NCBI RefSeq assembly: GCF_007754155.1
Contig: NZ_CP037423.1
Span: forward strand, 8,366,938 to 8,430,937
Reading direction: 5' to 3'
From: Stieleria neptunia
Lineage (GTDB): Bacteria; Planctomycetota; Planctomycetia; Pirellulales; Pirellulaceae
Length of the DNA stretch: 64,000 nucleotides
Notes under the pieces: model-generated
Database searches by the model: none
Seen by the model: only the letters and a program-made list of their open reading frames with translations
What the model was told of the DNA's origin: nothing
Made by a program: the position numbers and the translations under genes
Part shown: positions 1 through 8,911 of the stretch, one piece after another
How the letters are laid out: each line of letters begins with the position of its first letter
Position numbering within the stretch: position 1 is the first letter of the stretch

Positions 1-3000
1 ATCGTTCTGGGGCGTGACGTTCAGCTGAATCAACCCGTCGACGGGGCCGTCGCCCAGGGAGTCTCGGACGCGGACGGTGATTTGCGAATCGATGTCGTTG
101 TCGGTCGCCGGTGTGAAGGCGACCGCAGCCAGGGCGGCGTTCACATCTGTGACACCGCCGGTGACCGTCCACACTCCGCTGCCGCCGTTGTACGTGCTGG
201 TCGACGCCCCGAACGTTCCGGTGGTCAATGCCCCGGTCGCTGGCAAGTTCAAGGTCAACGTTGCGGTGATCGTCTGGCCGCCGTCGGGATCCGTCACCAC
301 GATGTCGTCCAGGGCGACACCGGCGTCGCCTTCGGTGTAGTTCTTCGATTGGTTCAGATTGGTGGCCAGCGGAATCGTATTCGGTGTCGAGGTGACGGTC
401 ACTTGATGTGTCGGCGTGAATGTCATTCCCTTCGGATCGAACAGCCCCGTGATGTAAGAGTCCACGAAATTCCCCGACGTGTCGTAGCGCACGATCCGCT
501 GATTCCAATGGTCGGTGACGTAAACGTAGTCGTCCGCCCCGAACGTGATTCCGAAGGGTTCGTTTAACCCGCCGAGTCCCGCGGTAACAAAGGTATCGAG
601 AAACGCTCCGGTCGTGCCGTTGTAACGCAAGACTTCATCGGTAAGAAACGAAGCGACATAAAAATTCCCGTCGGCACCGAAGGCAAACGATGTCGGCGTG
701 TCCAGACCACCCGAACCGGCCGAGACGAAATCATCGACATAGGCTCCGGTGGTACCGTTGAAACGCAAAACGCTATTGGATTGTGCACTCGCAACGTACA
801 AGTAGCCATCATCGCCGAAGAAGATTTTGCGAGTTCCATCGAGCCCGCCGGATCCCGCGGTCACAAAGGCATCGATAAAGGCGCCGGTCGTTCCGTCGTA
901 CCGCAACACCTCATCACTTGAAAAGCTGCCGACGTAGAGGTTACCGTCTGGTCCGAACGCCATCCCGCTCGCACCGTCTAGTCCCCCACTACGCGCCGCG
1001 ACGAAATCTCCATCTAAGACGCCGGTGACCGGATCGAATCGCTGGACCTTGTCGCTGTTGAATGCGGACACATAGAGTTGCCCATCCGGACCGATGAGGA
1101 TCTCTTCGGCATACTTCAATTGATTGAACACACCGGTCGATAGTTCAAATGCGCCGGTCAAGGCGTCGTAGCGGTGGACCGGTGTCCCGGTCGCATTGGC
1201 CAGGAACAGATCCCCGGTCAGCCACTTGCCGTCTTCGTCGGTTGCCGAGACGAGGATGTTACGCGTCAGCCCGGCAACGTTGTACGTGTGATTGACGCTG
1301 GTGGCGGTTCCCGCGTGCGTGGTGATCGTTCCGTCGCCCCAATCGACCCGCCATTCGGCGAGGGTGTCATCGCCAGGGTCGTTGGCGGAGAGATTCAGCG
1401 TGTAGGTGGCGCCCTGGGCGACCGAAGCGTTGCCGGAGACGATCAGCGACGGGGCGGTGTTGTTGACCGTGATGGTTGTGGTCTGGGTCGTGACACCGCC
1501 GTTTCCGTCGTCGACTTGCAATCCGATCGTGTAGGTCCCGTCATCGTCGATCCCGAAACTGGACAGCGTCGCCCAATCGACGCTCGCCGTCGCGGTCGTC
1601 GGTTCGTCGGTTTCGCCAAAGTTTCCGTCGTTGTCCAAATCCCAGGCAAACGTCAGCGTGTCGCCGTTCGCATCGGAGGAGTTGGAACCGTTGAGCGAAA
1701 GCGAGCCGCCTTCGCTGATCGTGTAGGGGGCGCCGGCGGACAGATCCGCCACGGGAGCGGTGTTGCCGACAACGGCCGTTCCGTACTGCCTGGCGAAGAC
1801 GCCAGCCGAGTCCACTTGCCCGGTTTGGTCACCCTGGCCGCTCCAGACCACCACAAAATTGTCCAGGTCGTGCATCGCAACCGACGCGTTGATCTGTGAT
1901 CCGGACGTCGATTGACTCACGCTGGTGACGCTGCCGATCTGCGTCTCGGCCGCGTTGAAGGCAACGGATTTCACCCCCAATCCGCTACCGTCCAACTGCA
2001 AGAAACTGATCACGTAATTGCCCGCTGCATCCATCGCGATCGAGGGGGCTTCTGCCGAACTGGCCGAAATGATGCGTTCCGGAAAGATCAGCGTTCCATC
2101 ATCCTGGACCGTTCGCGTCCAAATTCCTTGGGCAACGAAGGTGTCCTCTCGGTAGACCACGATGTAATCGTTGTTCGGTTTGACCGCGATCGCGAGCTGT
2201 CGGTCGATCGCTCCGGGGTAGTTGACGTCGAGTTTCGAATTCAACGCCGTCGCGGATCCGAAATCGTATTTCCGCGCGTACGCGGCCGAACCGTCCTTCC
2301 AGAGCACCACGAATCGTCCGCCCTCGTTGATGTCGATCACGGCGTTCTCCGCCGGAGAGTCGGTATCGACGGTCAGCAGTGTCGTCGACAAAGCATTCCC
2401 GGCCGGCGTGGACGTGTAGTCAAAATTGCGGGCGAAGATTCCCTCGGTCGCGCCGCTACTTTCCCACGACAGCACGATTTGGTTGGCGCTGTTACTGGCA
2501 ATGGAAACGTTGGTTTGGTTTCCCGCCTGCGAACCCGCGTTGACCAGAATGTCCGCGGCATCGATCGCTGCTCCGCTGGCATCGTACCGACGGACGTAGA
2601 TGCCGGTCCCATCGGCATCGGCTGAAACGTAGGCGATCGCGAATCGGCCGCTGGCATCGGCGGTGACCACCGGCAAGGTCTGATCACCGACGGTGTTGAC
2701 GTTGACCTGGAATTGCCCTCCCAGCTTTGCCCCCGTGGCATCAAAACGCTGCGCCATCACCGCGGTTCCGTTCAGATCGGCACTGTAGTCGATCCAGGTG
2801 ACGATGCTGTTGCCGAGCCCATCGACCGCCACCGCCTGCTGGGCTTTTAGGATCGATTGATTCCCCGTCGCTGGCGAATTGACGAGTGTTTCGTCTGTGG
2901 TCGAGATTTCCGGAGTCGCGAGCAGTCCACTCCACGTCGCATCGTAGGATTCGGCAAGGATCGGATTGGATTCAATCCGTCCCGTCGCAAATTCCAATTC

Positions 3001-3696
3001 CCAGTCCCCGCCGAGCGATCCGCTGCCGGTGTCATCGATCGACGCGGCGACGTCCGCACCGGTCAGTGCGGCAAGCCCCTCGATCATCGTCTGTCCGGCG
3101 GCCGTTTCGGCTAACTCACAGCCATACAACAACACGTCCGCTTCATCGCTCAGCGAGGCTCCCCAAGTCGCCAATTCGCCCGCGTATCCGGCCAGACTGC
3201 CCTCGTCCAACACGCTGTCGCCGAGGCGAAGTTTACCGTCGTTGCCATGCGAAAGCACATGAATCGCGTCGACATCCGTGTAGCCGTCCAGGATCTCGCC
3301 GATTTGAAGGACGCCGTCACGCGTCGCGTCGAGCAAATAGATCTCCAAATCGGCGTGCTCGTTTCCGGCCCGCAGATCATCGATCAATTGTTGATAGTCT
3401 TGGACGCCCGCGTCGACGAACACCAACTCCAGCCGCCCGCTTCCCTGTCCGTCTTGGTCCGTGTCAGCACTCGGATTGCCAGTCGCAGCGCCAGTCGATG
3501 CCGCGTCCGAGAGACTCGGATCGACCCGTGTCGTTTCGTCCGATACAGCGTCCGGTGAGACGTCGTCGACCTGCGGGGGTGCGATCGGGGTGGCGCTGAA
3601 CAACAGACGCCGTTCCAACACGGCAGCGTCGAGCAGGTATCCGGTAGAACGGACAACTCCTGGGTCAGCTTTTGATGTTCGTTTACGCCAGTGCAC
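1..3696 (-). CDS. Giant LEPR-XLL/DUF4347 surface protein (N-terminal part, runs off left edge)
   Basis: An open frame continues leftward to base 1, so the C-terminus is missing; about 1,232 residues are visible. Domains in order: LEPR-XLL-like motif (LERRLLFSA, about residue 35); DUF4347 (about 85-245) with LSHGNDGKL and LLYGCELA; a propeller-like stretch of short VVWSG/FVVLWKDG-type repeats (about 275-635); PKD-like domains (about 650-805); NHL repeats of about 48 residues with GSGGLD and LRYNGTTGAF (about 850-1080); then a cadherin-like repeat containing YTEGDAGVALDD. Proteins of this architecture are very large secreted or surface proteins of planctomycetes. No classical signal peptide is seen. 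The start is uncertain: no ATG lies in frame between the upstream stop (near 3853) and the LEPR motif, so GTG at 3696 is taken. It is divergent from the TolC/HlyD cluster, suggesting a functional link. Confidence 0.85.
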   Translation of the reverse strand, partial: MHWRKRTSKADPGVVRSTGYLLDAAVLERRLLFSATPIAPPQVDDVSPDAVSDETTRVDPSLSDAASTGAATGNPSADTDQDGQGSGRLELVFVDAGVQDYQQLIDDLRAGNEHADLEIYLLDATRDGVLQIGEILDGYTDVDAIHVLSHGNDGKLRLGDSVLDEGSLAGYAGELATWGASLSDEADVLLYGCELAETAAGQTMIEGLAALTGADVAASIDDTGSGSLGGDWELEFATGRIESNPILAESYDATWSGLLATPEISTTDETLVNSPATGNQSILKAQQAVAVDGLGNSIVTWIDYSADLNGTAVMAQRFDATGAKLGGQFQVNVNTVGDQTLPVVTADASGRFAIAYVSADADGTGIYVRRYDASGAAIDAADILVNAGSQAGNQTNVSIASNSANQIVLSWESSGATEGIFARNFDYTSTPAGNALSTTLLTVDTDSPAENAVIDINEGGRFVVLWKDGSAAYARKYDFGSATALNSKLDVNYPGAIDRQLAIAVKPNNDYIVVYREDTFVAQGIWTRTVQDDGTLIFPERIISASSAEAPSIAMDAAGNYVISFLQLDGSGLGVKSVAFNAAETQIGSVTSVSQSTSGSQINASVAMHDLDNFVVVWSGQGDQTGQVDSAGVFARQYGTAVVGNTAPVADLSAGAPYTISEGGSLSLNGSNSSDANGDTLTFAWDLDNDGNFGETDEPTTATASVDWATLSSFGIDDDGTYTIGLQVDDGNGGVTTQTTTITVNNTAPSLIVSGNASVAQGATYTLNLSANDPGDDTLAEWRVDWGDGTITTHAGTATSVNHTYNVAGLTRNILVSATDEDGKWLTGDLFLANATGTPVHRYDALTGAFELSTGVFNQLKYAEEILIGPDGQLYVSAFNSDKVQRFDPVTGVLDGDFVAARSGGLDGASGMAFGPDGNLYVGSFSSDEVLRYDGTTGAFIDAFVTAGSGGLDGTRKIFFGDDGYLYVASAQSNSVLRFNGTTGAYVDDFVSAGSGGLDTPTSFAFGADGNFYVASFLTDEVLRYNGTTGAFLDTFVTAGLGGLNEPFGITFGADDYVYVTDHWNQRIVRYDTSGNFVDSYITGLFDPKGMTFTPTHQVTVTSTPNTIPLATNLNQSKNYTEGDAGVALDDIVVTDPDGGQTITATLTLNLPATGALTTGTFGASTSTYNGGSGVWTVTGGVTDVNAALAAVAFTPATDNDIDSQITVRVRDSLGDGPVDGLIQLNVTPQND

Positions 3697-3985
3697 TTCG
3701 AGGACCCGACAGTTCAGATGAGTGGGATGATCCGCTCCATCGAACCCTAAGTCATCATGTGACTGAAAGACGCCGCCGGAGCCGGATGGCGTGTAACATC
3801 GGGGCAAGACGTAACGATTGCAACGCCTGGGCGAGTGCTGAAGAGACTGTCACTCATTCCGAGCATGCATGGCCCCGTCCGAATTGCGGCCGGCTTGTGA
3901 CGTCTGCCGGAAGCCAACGGCGGTCTTTCGAACCGATGAACGACCAAAGTCTCTCGCGTCATCAACTCCACGGATGGAGTGTTCC
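3697..3985. promoter_or_regulatory. Divergent intergenic region between giant surface protein and tolC-like gene
   Basis: This 289-bp spacer must hold the promoters of both the giant protein (leftward) and the export cluster (rightward). A small inverted repeat GTCA-5-TGAC is present at 3751-3763. No clear sigma-70 or sigma-54 boxes were recognised. GGAG at 3976-3979 is the likely ribosome-binding site of the tolC-like gene. Confidence 0.4.
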
Positions 3986-5902
3986 ATGGATCCAACCGCT
4001 CGCAAATGCTACCTCGCGATCGCGACCTGCTGCTGGGTCGTCGGATCGGTCTTTGCGCAAGCGGACGATTTGCCTTCTTGGCTCACTGCGCCACCCTCAC
4101 AGACGGAACACCCCCGAGATCCCGCAACGGAATTGACAGAGGTTTTCGCCGAACCGGTCGTCGTCGACACGGCCCGCCACGGCGTCCGGGTGGCCCAAAA
4201 CTCCGCCCCACCGTCGACCGCAGCGGCGACGGCCCCGCCCCCCTTGACGGTCGGCGCGTTGCCGGACGAATGGCTGAACGAAACGTCGATCTCCACGTCC
4301 GACTCCAATGTCCCCCTTTCGCCCGAGTCGGTACGGCAGTTTTTGAAGTCTCAGGCCGACGGCTCGCCGATCGCGGACGACTTTCGACCGTGGTGGGAAA
4401 CCACCGCGACGGCGCCCTTCGAATTGTCGCCGTCCTCCATCGTCGTCGATGGAGACAGTCTGATCCTGGAAACCCTGCGACACAGCTATCGCATCTCGGC
4501 GCTGAATGAAAACATCTGCATCGCACGCACCGGGATCACGCGTGCGGCCGCCGATTTCGATCCGACCGCCTTTGTCGAATCAAAATTCATTCGCACCAGC
4601 GTCCCGACCGGGAGCGAGCTTGATGCCGGCAATAATGTCGACCGCTTGAGAGAAGAAGATTTTTCGTTTTCCGGCGGCCTGCGGCAGCGACTTCAAACCG
4701 GAGCCGAGTTCGAGATCGGACAACAGATCGGCCTGCGCGACAGCAGTTCACAGTTTTTCACGCCGAACAATCAAGGCAATTCTCGGCTGACGCTCAGCTT
4801 CAATCAACCGCTGCTCAACGGCGCCGGCCGGGCATTCAATCGAAGCCTGATCGTGTTGGCAAAGCTGGACACCCAAATCGCAAACGAAGCCGCCACCACG
4901 GCGATCCAAGATCACTTGCTTTCCGTCCAGGAATCGATGTGGAATCTGTATTACCAGCGCGCGTCGCTGCTGTTGCGGATCCGTCACCTCAATCAAGCCA
5001 AATCGATTCATGATTGGCTGGAAAACCGACAGGGCTTGGATGCGTTGCAAAGCCAACTGAAACGCGCCGAAGCGGCCATCGCGACGCGTCAATCCGAGCT
5101 TGCCCGGGCAGTGACGTCGATTCGAAACGCGGAAGACCAGCTCCGCATGCTCGTCAACTCCCCCGGACTGACCAGCGACAAAACGGCGGAGATCATCCCC
5201 GCCCGGCCCCCCTCGCTGACCCTGGTCCCCGTCTCATTGGAAGACGCCGTCGTCACGGCGCTGCAACAGCGGAGTGAAATGAATGAAGTGGCGCGTGAAT
5301 TGGACACCGCGCGGGTTCGTTTGAACGCCGCCCGAAACGAACTGCTGCCCATGTTGGACTTGGTGTTGGAAACCTATTTCAGCGGGTTGCGGGGCAGCCA
5401 AGACATCGGCCGCGCCTGGACCGACCAGTTCAGCGTCGGCGAACCGAGCTACACCGCCGGGCTGCGGTTTGAAGTGCCGTTGCAGCGACGGGCGGCCAAG
5501 GCAAACGTGATGCGTCGACAAGCCGAGCTGCGGAAACTCGCCAGCCGCTTGAGTGAAACGATCGCCAAACTGCACGCCGAGGTCGCCGCGGCCGTGCGTG
5601 AAGTCGAAACCAGCCACCGGGAACTCGGGGCACGCTACGTGGCGATGGTTTCCGCACAGGAATATGTCGAACTGATCTCCAATCGATGGCGTGAACTGCC
5701 CGGAGACGGTTATTCGGCCAACTCCCTGTTGGAGGACTTGCTCGATGCCCAAGATCGCTTGTTGCTGGAGGAAGTCGGGTTCGCCAGGGCGCAGATTGAC
5801 TACACGCTCAGCACGTCACGGCTCAAACGGGCGACCGGCACGCTGTTGCAGATCGAGCCGATCGGGTCGGGGCCCGATGCGGCTGAATCGATGCCGCGCT
5901 GA
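3986..5902 (+). CDS. TolC-like outer-membrane efflux protein
   Basis: A 638-aa protein of the outer membrane factor family, which forms trimeric channels through the outer membrane and periplasm. Start ATG 3986 is preferred because GGAG lies 6 nt upstream and the resulting N-terminus is a signal peptide (YLAIATCCWVVGSVFAQA); ATG 3974 is also in frame. Residues about 25-190 form a Pro/Ser/Thr-rich leader plus a globular segment. The family repeats follow, with SFNQPLLNGAGRAFNR near residue 270 and long amphipathic helices (about 300-430 and 440-630) of the type that build the coiled-coil tunnel. It heads a cluster with three HlyD-containing proteins but no ABC or RND pump. The N-terminal extension is longer than in E. 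coli TolC. Confidence 0.85.
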   Translation: MDPTARKCYLAIATCCWVVGSVFAQADDLPSWLTAPPSQTEHPRDPATELTEVFAEPVVVDTARHGVRVAQNSAPPSTAAATAPPPLTVGALPDEWLNETSISTSDSNVPLSPESVRQFLKSQADGSPIADDFRPWWETTATAPFELSPSSIVVDGDSLILETLRHSYRISALNENICIARTGITRAAADFDPTAFVESKFIRTSVPTGSELDAGNNVDRLREEDFSFSGGLRQRLQTGAEFEIGQQIGLRDSSSQFFTPNNQGNSRLTLSFNQPLLNGAGRAFNRSLIVLAKLDTQIANEAATTAIQDHLLSVQESMWNLYYQRASLLLRIRHLNQAKSIHDWLENRQGLDALQSQLKRAEAAIATRQSELARAVTSIRNAEDQLRMLVNSPGLTSDKTAEIIPARPPSLTLVPVSLEDAVVTALQQRSEMNEVARELDTARVRLNAARNELLPMLDLVLETYFSGLRGSQDIGRAWTDQFSVGEPSYTAGLRFEVPLQRRAAKANVMRRQAELRKLASRLSETIAKLHAEVAAAVREVETSHRELGARYVAMVSAQEYVELISNRWRELPGDGYSANSLLEDLLDAQDRLLLEEVGFARAQIDYTLSTSRLKRATGTLLQIEPIGSGPDAAESMPR

Positions 5903-6170
5903 CGGGCACCGGGTATTGAATCTCGTTGGTGTCTCGCCTCCAGGGACCGTCCCGCTCAGGGCGACCGATTTCCCCAGTACGATGGCCCTTCCGGGCCGTC
6001 GTCCCGAGGGCTCGCCCCGACGACCTAAAACGGTCCGCTCGCCGCATCACACTCAATCGACCAGATCATTGGTTTTGGCTGCTTATTGGTGACCTAAGCT
6101 TGCCCAGAGCAAGTGATTCTTGCCGCCCGCCCTTGTTTTCCCGGTCTCCATTCGTGCTTCACGCGACGCC
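5903..6170. repeat. Gap with one GGCCCTTCCGGGCC palindromic repeat (5977-6038)
   Basis: Between the tolC-like gene and the adaptor lies a 268-bp gap. It contains one copy of the interspersed palindromic element: left half GTACGATGGCCCTTCCGGGC at 5977, right half CGACGACCT around 6018-6027. No gene was seen. The repeat may form a hairpin in the mRNA and separate tolC expression from the downstream adaptor genes. Confidence 0.7.
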
Positions 6171-7004
6171 ATGAAACTCTGTCACCAACCCTCTGACCTG
6201 CGAATCCGCCCACTCCCATCCGTCCTGATCGCGGTCCTCGCCCTGTCCTGTCGGGTTTCCCTCGCCACCGAAGTCCAGGGATACACCGAGCCGATCCGGA
6301 CGATCGAAGTGGCATCGGATGAAACAGGGACGGTCGCCGAAGTGTTGGTCCGACAAGGCCAAAAAGTCGAGCAAGACCAGCCGCTGCTGCGGCTCAACAG
6401 CCAAGTCCACTTGGCCCAGTTGGAGGTCGCCAAACAACAGATGAATGCCGAAGGGCGTCTCGATGCCGCGCGGGCGGAAGTCGAATTGACCTCCCAACGA
6501 TTGAAAACACTCGAATCACTGCGCCAGTCGGGACACGCCCGCCGAGCCGAACTCCAACGCGCGGCCAAAGAATTCCAAGTCGCCCAAGCCAATCTACGCA
6601 GCGTCGTCGAAGAAATGGAAACGCGTCGATTGGAACACCAACGATTGCTCACGCAAATGGAGCGACGCGTGATCCATGCCCCCGTCAGCGGAATCGTCAC
6701 GGAGCTTCATAAAGAACCCGGTGAGTTCGTCGCGCCCAATAAACCCGACGTCGTCACGCTCGTCCAGCTGGACACGCTGCTGGCCAATTTCTCACTTCTC
6801 GGCCCCCAAGCCGAGCAGCTGACCACCGGCCAAGCCATCCAACTTCAATTCGGTGAATCCGGTCAATCGATCTCCGGCGTGGTCCACTTCATCTCGCCGG
6901 TGACCGATGCCGAAAGCGGTACCGTCCTGGTCAAAATCGCAATCAGCAATCCGGACGGAACCCTACGTAGCGGTGCCCGCTGCACGATCCGATTAAAGGA
7001 TTGA
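6171..7004 (+). CDS. HlyD/RND-type periplasmic adaptor (membrane fusion protein), short form
   Basis: A 277-aa adaptor. Start ATG 6171 gives a signal peptide ending near SCRVSLA; an in-frame ATG at 6120 would add 17 residues before it. The first lipoyl-like half motif is GTVAEVLVRQGQKVEQDQPL (about residues 55-75), then an alpha-helical hairpin (about 85-165), the second half motif HAPVSGIVTELHKEPGEFV (about 168-186), and a beta-barrel domain ending at RCTIRLKD. Family proteins bridge inner-membrane pumps to TolC channels. It lacks a C-terminal membrane-proximal extension. The next gene starts 6 nt after its stop, so the two are probably co-transcribed. Confidence 0.85.
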   Translation: MKLCHQPSDLRIRPLPSVLIAVLALSCRVSLATEVQGYTEPIRTIEVASDETGTVAEVLVRQGQKVEQDQPLLRLNSQVHLAQLEVAKQQMNAEGRLDAARAEVELTSQRLKTLESLRQSGHARRAELQRAAKEFQVAQANLRSVVEEMETRRLEHQRLLTQMERRVIHAPVSGIVTELHKEPGEFVAPNKPDVVTLVQLDTLLANFSLLGPQAEQLTTGQAIQLQFGESGQSISGVVHFISPVTDAESGTVLVKIAISNPDGTLRSGARCTIRLKD

Positions 7005-7010
7005 TCTGCC

Positions 7011-8906
7011 GTGTCGACCGAGATTCCCAACGGCGGATCATGCCCCACGGCCCCGATCCTGGTCGGCGCCGTCACACGCCAGACCGCCCCGCAACCTGCG
7101 GTCGCGGTCGGCGACGTCAACACGCACCGCGACGCGGTCGATCCGCCGGTCGCTTCACCCTTTCATTCTGCGAACACGCTCCAGGATGCACACCTGGTGC
7201 TGCTCGAATGCCTGGACAAACTCTCCGGCATCCTTGCGGCGGTGCACTTTGCCCCGAACGCACCCGACGAATCGACGCGGCTGCAACCTTTGCGGGTCGA
7301 TCCGAGCGACCGGACGGCCCAATCGCAACGGACGCAATTGACATCGGTCTGTCAGCAATCCGCCCAGAGCGGCCAAATTCATTCCCGCCGCCAACTCGAT
7401 CCCGAACGAGTGATCCTTGCCGTTCCGATGGCAAGTGGACGGCAACCGTCCGAAGCGTTGGGATTGATCGCCGCGTTGCCAGCGGACTTGCACGGCTTCA
7501 CCCGATCGGTCGAAACCCTGGCCCGACAGTTCGCCCTGTGGACGCTTCAGCATCGTCTGGATCAACAGTCCGCCGTCGCGTCGGATGCCGCCGCCACGGT
7601 CGAGCTGCTCACCCGAGCCCTGGATTCAAAAAACCGTAACGAAGCCTGCCAGGTGATCGTCACCGAACTGGCCGATCACTGGAAACTCCGCCGCGCGGCG
7701 ATCGGCGTCGCGCGCTCCGCCGCGGGCAGTTGCCGATTGGTCGCGCTCAGCGATTCGACGCGGATCGATACGACCACCGCCCAGACACGGGCCATCGAGA
7801 ACGCCATGGACGAAGCGTTGATGCGGGGGTCCATCTCGATCGTCCAGCCGACCGATCACGGACTCGATGCGTCACGCAGCGCCGGCGAACTGGCGCGCCA
7901 ACATGCCGCCGGCGTGCTGATCGTTCCGCTCGTCGATCCATCCCGAGACACGCGCGCCGTGTTTCTGGCGATCCTGGATTCGGAGTCACGTGTCGATCCG
8001 CTGCGACAGTTCTTCAACGCCGCCAGCGAATCGCTCGGCGCGGTCGTGAATGCACTCGATCAACGTCGTTCCACTGATTTTGTTCGTCGCGGCGGCCGCG
8101 CGATCCGATCGCGCGGCGGCGTGATTGCGTTGACGCTCATGGTCGCGGTGATCGCCGCCATGTTCGTTCCGCTACGTCATCGTGAAACCTGTGACGTGCG
8201 CGTCGAACCCCGCTTCAAACGTTTCGTGGCCGCCCCCTTCGACGCGACGCTCAAGGACTGTTTCGTCGCGCCCGGCGACCTTGTCCGACAGGGCGATCTG
8301 TTGGCGACGCTGGACGGCCGGGAATTGAGCTGGCAACGAGACGCCCTGCAGGCCGATCATGACCAGGCGATCAAAAAACGCGACGCCGCCCAGGCCTCAC
8401 GCGCCTACGCCGATCAGCGGATCGCCCAGTTGGAAATCGACGGGCTTCGATCAGAGCTTCAATTGCTGGATCTCCGACTCAGCGAACTCGAACTCCGCAG
8501 CCCTGTCGATGGGATGGTCGTCAGCGGTGATTTAAAACGCGTCCAAGGCGCCCCACTGACCACCGGGCAGTCGCTCTTTGAAATCGCGCCGCTGGAGGAA
8601 ATGATCGTCGAGGCGGCGGTCAATGACGATCAGATCGCGTATGTCCGCAGGGACCAGTCCGCTCAATTGCGACTGAACGCTTATCCCAATCGCATCTGGG
8701 ACACCACGATCGGAATCGTTCATCCACGCAGTGAAATTCGTGACGAAGAGAACGTGTTCATCGCCGAATGCAGGCTTTCCAACACCGAACAATTGTTGCG
8801 TCCCGGAATGAAAGGCTCGCTGAAGATCGGATGTGGTCGTCGCGCACTCGGCTGGATCCTGTTTCACCGACCCATCGAATCCCTCTCACAATGGTTCTGG
8901 TGGTGA
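7011..8906 (+). CDS. GAF-domain/HlyD fusion protein, membrane-anchored adaptor
   Basis: A 631-aa protein starting with GTG 6 nt after the previous stop. Residues about 1-190 are poorly defined. A GAF-like domain spans about 193-351, one transmembrane segment about 371-388 (VIALTLMVAVIAAMFVPL), then a HlyD module with lipoyl half motifs (FDATLKDCFVAPGDLVRQGD, and LRSPVDGMVVSGDL) and a C-terminal beta-barrel (about 395-620). The predicted topology puts GAF in the cytoplasm and HlyD in the periplasm. GAF domains bind small ligands such as cyclic nucleotides, so ligand-controlled adaptor function is inferred, not shown. Its 3' end overlaps or abuts the M50-HlyD gene, indicating translational coupling. 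Confidence 0.8.
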   Translation: MSTEIPNGGSCPTAPILVGAVTRQTAPQPAVAVGDVNTHRDAVDPPVASPFHSANTLQDAHLVLLECLDKLSGILAAVHFAPNAPDESTRLQPLRVDPSDRTAQSQRTQLTSVCQQSAQSGQIHSRRQLDPERVILAVPMASGRQPSEALGLIAALPADLHGFTRSVETLARQFALWTLQHRLDQQSAVASDAAATVELLTRALDSKNRNEACQVIVTELADHWKLRRAAIGVARSAAGSCRLVALSDSTRIDTTTAQTRAIENAMDEALMRGSISIVQPTDHGLDASRSAGELARQHAAGVLIVPLVDPSRDTRAVFLAILDSESRVDPLRQFFNAASESLGAVVNALDQRRSTDFVRRGGRAIRSRGGVIALTLMVAVIAAMFVPLRHRETCDVRVEPRFKRFVAAPFDATLKDCFVAPGDLVRQGDLLATLDGRELSWQRDALQADHDQAIKKRDAAQASRAYADQRIAQLEIDGLRSELQLLDLRLSELELRSPVDGMVVSGDLKRVQGAPLTTGQSLFEIAPLEEMIVEAAVNDDQIAYVRRDQSAQLRLNAYPNRIWDTTIGIVHPRSEIRDEENVFIAECRLSNTEQLLRPGMKGSLKIGCGRRALGWILFHRPIESLSQWFWW

Positions 8907-8911
8907 ACGCC

